Positions 25,301 to 37,300 of a DNA stretch of 64,000 nucleotides are shown one piece after another (position 1 is the stretch's first letter; every line of letters starts with the position of its first letter). The stretch comes from Carposina sasakii (lineage: Eukaryota > Arthropoda > Insecta > Lepidoptera > Carposinidae). The translations under genes were made by a program, and so were the position numbers. The notes beneath the pieces are model-generated. The model saw only the letters and a list, made by a program, of their open reading frames with translations, was not told the origin of the DNA and did not search any database. The stretch spans positions 12,779,501 through 12,843,500 of the forward strand of contig CP053159.1 in the NCBI GenBank assembly GCA_014607495.2, written 5' to 3'.

Positions 25301-28300
25301 TAATGTACTCTGTTATGTTTGATTATTATAACTATTATAAGATTTGTAATCCTGATTAGAATTCTTGGAACTCAAAATAGACTCAGATAATTAATTGCAT
25401 ATTTCAATTAATTTCTATCAACTGGTTTACGTAAATCACTTTGCTGTTATAACCGTTTAAATAAATCAGCTGTTTGATTGGTTGGTAGTGGTTAGTCATG
25501 TATTGTTTAAGTATAATTACAACATTGAAACCTTTTGTTAACAAATACATACGAATTAGTATGTATATTAATGTAGATACTGTTTTTACGCAGTGGTTTT
25601 CAACAACAAGTCTGACCATGAGTTTTCTCCTGAGTCCGATTTGGAGGACGGGGAACCAGTGGAGCCGACGAAAAGGGTTCGAACTCTACAGGAAATCGAT
25701 ATTGGTATGTGTATGCGATTTACTCTTTGAGTTACTATATAATGGCACTGGTGTTGTTGGCTTTGACCTCAAAGAACCAAAGTCAACTTCAACTGCTCAT
25801 TTTAGACTCCACTCTTTGGAATAAACATTAACGTCGATTCCGGCAGGCACAACTTATTCTTGAATGTAATTAAACCTAAAAATTTAGGTTTAAGCATGTC
25901 AAAAGCTATTCTGTCAGTCACTTTTCTGACAGATGGCAACTAAAATTAATTGAAATTGACGTTTCAACTTTTTTTTTTCAAATTACTTTAGGTTTATGCG
26001 TAAAAAGCTATTCTGGTGGTCAAGTTTTTGACATTAGAAGCGTAAAATTACTTAAGTTTATGAGGCATCTAAAACTTGGCTTTTAAAATATACTTAAAAA
26101 TAAAGGTGTCTTTTTGGAGTCGTCAGCGCTTCAGCGAACATGATATGTTGTTAAAACGTAAGGTTATTATAATAACCATTGTTAGAGAAGCACCAGAATG
26201 GTAAAAAGACGACAAAATTATCCAGTGATTATCCACTCCTACAAGAACTCCTTCTGTGCCAGTTTTATTTTGTTTATTTTGATGTTTTAAGAACATTAGA
26301 CCCATTTCCAATATTTTTTACAAAGTTTCCGTTCATTACTATCCCTCATAATCTGATTTTTTTAAAATTAAAGACGGACATGGACGCATGGTCCGTAGAT
26401 TTCTTTGCCTTTCTTTCGGGATGAAATAAAAGTATATTTTTTTAAATAAAATTATTAATAAAGAAATGGAAAAAATTCCTCACCCGGGTGGGAATCGAAC
26501 CCACGACCTCTGCATTCCGCGTGCCAGCGCTCTTACCACTGAACCACCGGGTCAATTACTCGGATGACGAATTTTACCATCTCTTTTTGAAATTACATTA
26601 TTGGAAACGTTATTTTTCATCCCGATAGCTATACATAAGCCAAATCTCGGCAAACAGAGCTGAATCCCTCAGCACAATATTACAACAAATTACAGCATAT
26701 TTTTTTTCTTTTTTCATTCATTTTTTGCTCTTTCGTTCACCCTTTTCTTTTTTTGACAGCATATACTGGCAACACAGATTATTAAATTTAGAAGTGTGGG
26801 CTTTTTAGGTTTAGGATAAAATGTGTGGTCAGAATAGCTTTAGCGATTAAAATTAAAAATTCAAACAACAATCTTATTGTTTTAAGCAGAAATGAGATAG
26901 TTTTTATCGTGATTTAAATGATGCCATGATGTTCCTTTTTTAAAGTAGAATATCTAAGGCGTGGTTTTTCTCCAATTTGATCAAAATACATGAATTTACG
27001 CTTACGATGAATTAAAATTTACTAAATTTATACTCATTTTAAATTTAGATATTTTTACGTAAATTTAGGTTTAAGTGTGTGACTGCTGGAATCGACCACA
27101 TTACCTGCTTTAATCTGTGTAGTGAACAGTCCATTCTTTATACTTCCATGTGTGCGACATTTTCATTTGCAGAGGAAGTTTGCAAACGCTGCGGCAGCGG
27201 AGAACAACCGGAATGGATCTTGCTCTGCGACCGGTGTGACGCAGGCTACCACGCCAGCTGCCTCAAGCCGGTGCTGTTCCTCGTGCCGCACGGCGCCTGG
27301 CACTGCCCGCCCTGCGACCACGTGAGTGTTTATACTCTGTGCCCGGGGTGACGCAGGCTACCACGCCAGCTGCCTCAAGCCGGTGCTGTTCCTCGTGCCG
27401 CACGGCGCCTGGCACTGCCCGCCCTGCGACCACGTAAGTGTTTATACTCTGCGACCGGTGTGACGCAACCCAATTGTCAAAAAGTGCCTTTCAGTCGGAA
27501 GGCGTGGCTTCAATCCCAGTCACGGGCCTGTACCACTGAATTTATTTAATGTGCGGATTTTCTAAAAAGTTATACCCGAGGAAGGTTAACCTTAGGCAGG
27601 CAGCCGGCCGTAAAAAACGCCCAATCTTTGGCCATGTCCGTTTCGAAAGAACATACACTGATGGACGTACTGTTGATAAATTCTAGTGAAGCCCCGCATT
27701 AGCACAGGACTGTATTCGATTAGCACATTAGTCATTCATCTGTTTTATTACAGGAAATGCTAATAGAATCTCTAGAGAAGGAACTAGTGAAGTACGACGA
27801 GTTACTAAGCGTTGTCGAAGAGGAGAGAGCGAGAAAGAAACTAGAAGAGCCAGAGAAACAGAGCGAGGAGGAAGATGGAAAAGATGACAAGAGCAAAAAC
27901 GGTGATGATGATGATTCAGGTAAGTTTTCATTTATATATACAGGGTGATTTTTGGTCTTCAACGTTTCCGAAAACTACGGAATCTCATCATCACGATCAT
28001 TTTTCTCCATGGAAGCATTCCTGGGAAGTGTCTGGTTCCCAAGATATTAGGGTCCAAAGTTGAGTAAATAGACTGCGTTTTTCTGCATAAATGCACAAAG
28101 ACGCGCGTAGCATGATTTTTTCACGAGAAATAATTAATATCTGTCTATGAAAAAACTAGCATAAATACTGGACACTATAAATTTCGCCATATCAAGTAAT
28201 ATATATTTTTTTAATGTACATCGTTTCCCTGCATTTTTTTGGCATAAACTTACTTTATTTGATGTATAGAGTACGTACCCTTCGTTAAGAGTGGCCACAA

Positions 28301-31300
28301 AAAAACACCCTGTATAATAACTGCCACTGCACAAAAAATGTTTAATGTTTGCGTCATCTAAGGCCGAAAACTGGATGTCTGCGATTTGCGGGGCGACGGC
28401 GGCAGCGGGGCGGGAGCGGGAGCGGAGAGATATACCCGAACTCGATGTCAGCGGCCAGATCGCTTGTCAACTCAATCGCAGGGATATGTTGACTGTCGCT
28501 CGTTGCTCGGACGCCGCTCCCCGCGCCTCCGCCGCGCCTCTACCATCCAGTTCCCTTCTATAACAATCTATGTGTGAATCGTACCGCTCCCGCCCTGCTG
28601 CCGCCGTCGCCCCGCAAATCGGAGACATCCAGTTTTCGGTCTAAAGGAACTATTTGATACACACTCGACGGTGTATCCGGCTATAACGTAACTCATTAAC
28701 ACTTAATTTTCGTAGTCACTTTGCTTCGGTTTCCTAAGATTAATTGCATTGCGACAGCGAAGTTGTGAGTGTGTCAGTGCGTGAGGGGTCCTTCTCCTTC
28801 CGGGTCCCGCACCTCGTCCCTCACCGCGTCCCGGACCTCGTCCCGCACCTCGTCCTTCACCGCGTCCCGCACCTCGTCCCGCATCTCGTCCCGCACCTCG
28901 TCCCGCGCACTCACGCTTACAATTTTCGCTTCGGCTTTTGCTACTGCAAATTACGTATAAGCCTTGGGGAAACATCGTCTTGTGCGTTTCCCCAAGTAAA
29001 TACATGTGTATAACTACATTGTTGGTGTTGCATGTCAGTTCCACCTTCCCCTTTGCACGCAGACAGCAGCAGCGGCTCCTGCTCCTCGTCCTCATCAGGC
29101 GCGGTGTACCGCCTGCGAGCGCGCCGCGCGCTGCCCGTCAGCTACCGCTCGCAGGAGTACGACCGCCTTATCAGCTCCGCCATCAAGGTAACTGTGTAGC
29201 TCTGGATGTGTGCAGCCGTTTCATAGGCATAGGTATGCCACCTAGTTAGAACACTACTGTAAAGTTTAAGTATACAGAATATATCCCACTTCTGATGTTA
29301 CAACAGAAAAATTCAAAGTATATCCCACTTCTGATTTTACAAAAGTAATACATTTTGTTTGTTTCTTTCCAAAGGTCTTTATTTATCATAAACATAAACA
29401 TTTAAAAAAAACACTTACAATCTAACAATCATGGAAGTAGAAGTAAGAACAGTTAGGCTTACCCAGTTACAGGCTGAGAACACCTTTTTTAACCATATAA
29501 AACATTTTTTTTTAAATTACTCACTATTTAAAACTTATATTACTTACACATATTAGAAAAACCACAGTTATTTTATTACACATAAGAGTGAACTTTGTAC
29601 AGTTACACTTTTTTGCAGCACTGTTACAATTAGTACATTTTGGTTGTATTCATTTCATACCATGCCCTATATCCGAAGACGGGTATTATTATAAATAAAT
29701 AACCTTGTCTTTTCTTGTCCAGAGAAGCTTTAAATGCCGCCCTGATCAAGTTCTATTAAGCGAATTTGCTACTAAGAGGCAACTAATATAAATAAATAAC
29801 TTACAGGAAGAGTATGTAGAACCGACCACAAGCGCCGGTAACCAGGGTCGAGGGAAAGACATCTCCACCATCATAGAGGCAGCTGAAGAAGAGAAGATGA
29901 AGAAAGAAAGAGAAGCTATTGAACAGGTATGACTGTCTTCTTCCAGGGTTTTTGTTGACTGACCCAAAAAATTCAATTTGTACTTCATGTATTGTACTGT
30001 GTCTTTTTTGGGGAAATTTATTAACTCGATGCAGAGTTAAGAAATGTAGAATTTGCCATGTTGGTATTACCCTATTGCGTGAGGCAAAAGAAGGTTGCGT
30101 GTTTACTTTTTTTACTTTAGGTCCGTGTATGTGTAGGTTACTCCTAAAAGTATTGTGTCTTCTAGTTCATTGATGTCCTAAACCAGTGGTTCCCAAAGTG
30201 GTCCAGGTGGACCCCCAGAGGTCCACAGGAGACTCGATGGGGGTCTACATTGACGTGAAAAAATGGCGAACCCCCATCACAATTAATACGTAGATAATGT
30301 GGTGGTGGTGTACACTGGGGGAGGCCTACGTCCAGTAGTGGACTGCAATAGGCTGACGATGAATGTGGTGTAGGCCTGTAAGTTTGGGAACCCCTGTCCT
30401 AAACAATGCTCAATAATAATGAGGTATTTTGTATGTTTTTGTGTTTCATAGGCATAATGTTGAAGGCGTTATTTATTACTTTATGTTCTGTATTTCAGGG
30501 GTTGCCGGTGGAAGTGAAGAAATCCAAGAAGAAGAATCGCAGAAAACCTCGCAAATTGAACTCTCTGGACGTACCCTCGGAGGATGATGACGAGACCGAT
30601 GAGGACTTCAGGGATACTGGGTAACACACGGACAATTAACTAAGCTTTCTTTCTTTGTATCCAATAATACGGTGTGTCTTGAATCTACCGGACTGATGTA
30701 TTAACACATTCACTGCTGTCGACTACTTGCCACTATTTGCGTGTTCTTGGTTTTGTAAAAGTGCTGTCGACGCTTATTTGCGTCCTGGCACTAGGCGTTG
30801 AACTGCTGCTGTTTTTTTATTGACATGGTCGCGCGCATTGTCTTTAGTCTTTGCGTTGATTTTTAATAGAAAATTTCAAGATTTTTTTTTATTTCATGCG
30901 TCTTTGTGCATTTATGAAAAAAAATATGCAATTTTTAACCTAACTTTGGACCTTAATAACGAGAATGCGTATTATTCGGAAACGTTGATAACAAAAAACA
31001 ACTTGTATACAGGGTGTAACAGAAAGGACATGTTAAGCGAAAAGCTATATTATATAAGTAACCTACTAAAGGAACCTACCCACAAAAATTTCCAGGAGAA
31101 TTCCTATACACATCAGAAATGTTCATACAATCTTGAAAAATAAACATGTGAATTAAAATCTCAAATTTCGTGAATACATTATCAATAATGGGCTATATTC
31201 ATCGTTTTTCGCTAAATATACCCTTTCTGTTATACCGTGTTAAGCGAATGTTTTTCATAGTTTGGTGTCGTCGTCCGAGGAGATATCCTCGTCGGCAGAA

Positions 31301-34300
31301 CGGGACAGTCTCGGACAGTCCGGCTCTTCCTCTTCCACACCACTGCGACGCCCGCAGCGGGACAGAGGTAAGAGAGAGAGAAGAGCGAGGGAGAGGGAAC
31401 ACGTGTGAGCGAGAGAGTACATATTTAAGAAGGAATCAGGGCGGAAAATATAGAGAACATGTTTGCTAATGCCCATACTTTGGCCAGCGTTTTCTCTTGT
31501 ATATTTTCCGGAATAACCTAGTTATTTTTGATAGAGGTAGCATATTAAGCGCCAGTAAATGAAAATAATGTAGGTATGTACCCGAAAATCTAGTAAAACT
31601 TTCTCACTGTACATTATTGATTACCCAGCTGCGCCGAAATAGGGTTATGTTTTTCGAGCATGTATGTGTTTAACGGGCCTGTACCAATGAATTTATTGCA
31701 CGTACAGATTTTAATGTTATAAAATTGTCACTTAGCTCGTGCCTCGGAAAGCACGTAAAACCGTTGGTCCTGCGCCTGATCTCTCTCCGGTCATGTCGGC
31801 TTTCCGTCCCATCGGACTATGAGAGTAACGGAATAGAGAGTGCATCTGTGTTTGCGCACACACTTGTGTAATATCTCCTGCGTACCTGGCCAATCTCCGT
31901 AGAGATTGGTCGCCTTGGCCGAAATACGGTCGGAGATCATCATCTTCATCATCATCATGTGTTTAACTTTGTATGTATACTGTATATATTTATTTGGCAA
32001 ACTCTAATAGCCTAAACGGCTTATGGTATTTAAGTTTGAGAGGTATCAATAGATTCGACTTAGTTGTGAGTGACACTGAGTAAAAATTTTTACGCAGTCG
32101 GGTTCTTTAAGTAAATGAGGTTATTTATATTTGTGGTTGTAGGTGATCGACCGAAATTGAGGGAATCCTCACCGGAAACTAAGAAGAAGAAGAAGGGAGT
32201 CTTCGACGAAACCACCAGCGAGTCTGATGGCAAGAAGGAGTGGTCGGAGGGCAAGAAGGAGAAGTAAGATTTTAAGTTATTATTCCAACTACCGGTCGCC
32301 CACGACTTGTCCGTGTGAAAGGGCGTTATACTCGTGCGAAGTCGGGGCGGGTCCCTAGTTATACATTATGCATAAACATACCTCTTGAATCACTTTATCT
32401 ATTAAAAAAACCGCATTAAAATCCATTGCGCAGTTTTAAAGATCTTATCATATAGGTATGTGGGGGTGGTGAAAAGGAAAGCGCTTTCGGCCCCACTAGC
32501 AGTCGTTTGGCCCACGTATACAGGGTGTAACAAAAGGGGTATGTTAAGCGAAAAGCTATGTAAATAGCCCACTAAAAATAACCTATCCACAAAATTTCAG
32601 ACTCGTAATCACATGTTTAATTTTCCACATAGTATGGAGAATTCCTAAACAGCTCAGGAATTTTCATACAATCTTGAAAAATAAACATGTGATTTCGAGT
32701 GTTCAATTTTGGAAATAGGTTCTCTTTAGTGGGCTGTTTACATAGCTTTTCTCTTAACATACCCTTTCGGATACATTCCAATCATTGTGAGAAACTTCGA
32801 TATCGCGTTCTAGGATTTGCATTCGATTGTGCTTCTCTCTTGCATACGATAGATGGCTGCCCTACAGGTACATAGGAACAGACAGCGGGAAGTAACTTTG
32901 TTTTATACTATACTATGATATTACGAACTATGCTTATTAGGACCATAGCACAAGATATAGACAGACTAACGCTTGTATTGTTAGTGGTAACGTGGATATA
33001 GGCTACTTTTTATCCCGGGAAAATGTTTTCGACATTTTGTTTTTTCCGCAATCCACGCGGACTGAGTCGCGGGCGTCCACTAGTAGAGGATCTTATTCCA
33101 TAGAGTGCTAACGTCGTACTAACGGTTTCGATGCACCATTAGACTTCGGTGCCTCACAATTCCAGTTCTTGACACTTAGATTCTATTAGTGTAATGTATA
33201 GTAATGTACTACATTACTAATGTATTGTAACGTATAGTAATGCAAACTAAGTGTCAAGGACTGGAATTGTGAGGCACCGAAGTCTAATGGTGCATCGAAA
33301 CTGTTAGTATGACATTAGCACTCTGTGTCTACTTCTTATCCCTCTATGCCGTGATGCACCTCGCAATGTAACTGACAACGCTGATAGCTTATAATATCTA
33401 TTTAGAATGTCACGGAAACATTTCCCATTGGATTCGTTACCATTAGTTAGCTCGTATTAGTGCCGTAAAGTGGCTGTAGGTTCAACCCTTACCACTAGGA
33501 ACTTAATAGGCTAACCGATGAAAAATGGGTGTGTATTTGCACACTTCTGCCCAACCTCTATGGAGGATAATGGACGTGACTATACGTATGTTAAACTTTA
33601 AAATATTTTCCTCAGACGGAGATCTCGTCCCAATAAACCCAAAAGACGTCGCGACAAATCACACAGAAAGAGTCACAAGTCGCACCGCAGTGATGCGCTG
33701 AAGCAATACGACGCTATGGGGAACGTGATAAGGTCGAGAGTCACTTACGGCGGCCTGAGCGACCAGGGGGAAAACGATTGGTCGCCCAAACACAGGACGC
33801 GGCAGAAGAAAATTAATTATACTGAGATGCCTAATACTGAGTCTGAAGATGTAAGTGGATTTTTAGATTTTTCTCATTTGCTAGATTGTCGTCAGCCTAT
33901 TGCAGTCCATTGGCAGATGTAGGCATACCCCAGAGCACGCCACAAGGCTCGATCTTCCGTTTTTGCCATCCAGTCATGCCATTTCATTGTCCTGGGAAGT
34001 CCACTGCTGGACATAGGCCTCCCCCAACAGCATCCATTCCTCGCTGTCGGAAGCAGCCTGCATCCAACCTTGGCCAGGTCGTCCGTCCATCTCGCGGGTG
34101 GCGTTCTCACGCTGCGTTTGCCGATACGTGGTATCCACTCTAGAACTTTCCATGCCGTTTACTGGATTACTTTTTCTCATTTATTTTATACACACAGCTG
34201 TGGTCTTGAAATGGAGTAGCCAGAACTGCACGATAATAGATTCCGCAGCCACGTTTAATGTAAATAATCACTTACAAGTTGCTAACTTATCACCTGAAAG

Positions 34301-37300
34301 AATGCATGAGTTCCTTAGTCGAAACTTACGACATGCACGGAAGGAGATGCAGCTGATGTATTCTAGTGAAACCCCGCATCAGCACAGGTGTCTGGGGCCA
34401 CGGTAATGCCAAGACGAGCAAGCGAAGTGTACGGGCACTTACCTACCTGTTCTCGAAACATTTCATCGGTTTTTTAAACCCTCATAACTTTGGTTTGGAT
34501 TATTTATTTATGCAACTTAAAAATCTGTTCAAACAGGAAATGCACAAATCAAGCGGAAAACACATGCCGGATAGTTCTGATGAGTTTAAAATCGACGATT
34601 CCGATATCTCCTCTGATTCCGACGGCGATAAGAGTAAGAAAAAGAAAGAGGAAGAGAATGAAGAGGAGAAGAGAAAGGCCATCAGCGACCTGATAAAGAA
34701 GACGGCTGTGGTTCCGCTGGAGAAGCTTCCAGAAGATGTCACTAAGGCCAAGACTGAGGAGTTGGAGGCGCATTTATGTAAGTTTATTTTGGAAACTACT
34801 ACTAGATACACTGTATATTTATGAGAACAAATGTATAAGACATACAAATAATATGTAACATAAATAATTTAGATTAATAATCTTTTTATGTTAATTTTTA
34901 TTTTATATACATATAATCGCGCCTTTATCCTTTATTTGTGTGCAATAAAGAATAAAAATTAATATCTATATTTCAGGTAATCTGTCAGAAACGACAACGC
35001 CGCGCGGCAGGGGGCGCGGCAGTCGCGGAGGCAGGGGGCAAAGGTAAACATTTGTTCATTTTATTATAAAACCTATCATGTCTAGAGAGTTGAAACCATA
35101 TCATTATGTTTCGATTAACATAGAATTTACCTTTATTAAAACATTTTAATTTTATCGCACTTTAAACAAAAACTACTGCTTTTGATTGGACTCAATTCAT
35201 CTTAGATTAGGCAGTTGTCATATTTTTAAAGCTTTGCATTGAAAGTTACCGTCGAGAGAATTAAGTAAATATTCACACACATTATAGGTTATAATGTCCA
35301 CTCACCCACATTAAGATCCCTAAGGTCATGTGTCGTGGGTACTAAGCAACGGAATATAAGTACATAAGTAAGTATAGAAATATTGATGACTCGCTCGATA
35401 TTTATCATATCAATGTTTGCATCTATCGCAATTCGAACCTAGGACCTATGGCGTCGCAGACAGGGTCATTACTAACTATACCAATAGGCCGTGGAATATG
35501 ATTAGAAAGAGGATATTATATAGTAAGGATTATGGTGTTTGTAGATCGGGTCGCGGCGGACGCGGCGCCGCGCGGCGCGCTCTCTCCGACCCCACTGATC
35601 CGCTATCCAACCTCGTCGGACTCAAGATCAAAGGTAAGGCTTTGCTTCCAGGACAATGACATATAATTAAACAAAATATGACTATATTTTTGCATTTGTA
35701 AAGCCGCTACAGAAAGGGAAACCAAAAAACTACGGCGCCGGTCGACCTGTAAGAAGTAAATCCTGATAGAGTGCTAGAGATATTCTGATAAAATGTTGTC
35801 TGAAAAATGTTTGTTGTTTCCAGATCTCAGGCCAGATGGCGTTGACGCTCAACTTACACCATTACAAGTAAGTAAGCTTAAACACTTTAGTAGGACTAAA
35901 AAAATTCTGCAATATCTTACATATTTCCAATCTATATGTAAAACGGATCAAAGCAAATTCTTCAGCGCTGACCTTAATACTTGAAACTTGCGAGGTCTTT
36001 GTATGACGTAGGCTTTTCGAAATCCAAATTTTTAAGGAAACACGTTAACCTAAAGTTTACACGGATTAGGTTATGACGTTAACCTAAAGTTTACACGGAT
36101 GAGGTTATGGGCAGCTAGTTTAATCATTGTAATATGAGAAAAGATTTGAATTATGCTATCCGGCTCGAAGGACCATTGTAATCAAACATGTGTATGTTTA
36201 CACCGGCGTTAAGAATAAGGCCGAGTCCCCATTAGGCGAACAGTGAGCTGCTGACTGTTCGCTGACTGACTCTGAGTGGCGTATCGGTCGCTAACTCAAT
36301 ATGAACTGAGCGGCGAACTAGAACGTATTAGCCGCAAAGCGCTTGCGAATTATTTTAAGGGAAGGTCAACTAGTGTACGCTAGCGAACGGAGCCCCGGTG
36401 TAGTGAACAAACTGCTCCGCCGACTGCGCGTATCATTCGCTGTGAATCAGACGCAAACAGAATGAGTCGGCAAGCGAAACGTCGCAAACTGCGTACATTA
36501 TGCCCTGTATGGACACCCATTTAAAATGTATAGGGATGCAAACTGGAAGCAAACAGTCAGCCGCTCACTGTTTGCCTAATGGGGACGCGGCCTTAATGTA
36601 ATAATATTCTTAGATGGAACGGGAAAAGAAGAGACAAGAAAGGGAAGCAAAGTTAGCAGAGAAAGAGGCGAAGCGACAAGAGAGGATGCAGAAGAAGGAG
36701 GAGAAGGAGAAGCAGAAGGAGATGAAGGCTAAGGAGAGGGAGGAGAAACGGCTGGCTAGGGTAGCGTTACAGGTTGGTGTTAGTTTATTTCTATTGTAAT
36801 GTGTGTAAAGTCCGATAGGACTATGAGAGTGACGGAATAAAGAATGCAGTGCAGTTTGCGCACACACACTTGTGCATTATAATATCTCCTGTAAAATCAT
36901 ATTGACTCTAACAATAATGTTACAATGGGGTGATTTACCCATTGGCTCCGTTTTAATAGGCAGCTTCAAATCACCGTACCCTAGCACGCAATAATAGGGC
37001 AAAGCTAGATAATAATGATTACTAGTGAATGAACGGCGATTCCGCCTTGTAAGATGACGTTAGGATCTTAATTTTTAAAATATATTTTTACAAGATTTTG
37101 ACTACGCTAGAATCCTATTCCGGGAACACAGTCGTGTCTATACAGGTGTTTTTTCGTTGCCACCCTTAACGAAGGGTACGTACTCTATACATAAAATAAA
37201 GTAAGTTTATGCCAAAAAAAATGCTGGGAAACGATGTAAATATTTTTGAAAAAATATTTTTGATTACTTAATCAGGCGAAATTTATAGTGTCCAGTGTTT

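Noticed and set aside
27434..27440. Second donor (GTAAGT) as the true end of the PHD exon
   Set aside because: Reading through from the exon meets a stop at 27349-27351, whereas the first donor keeps frame with exon 11.
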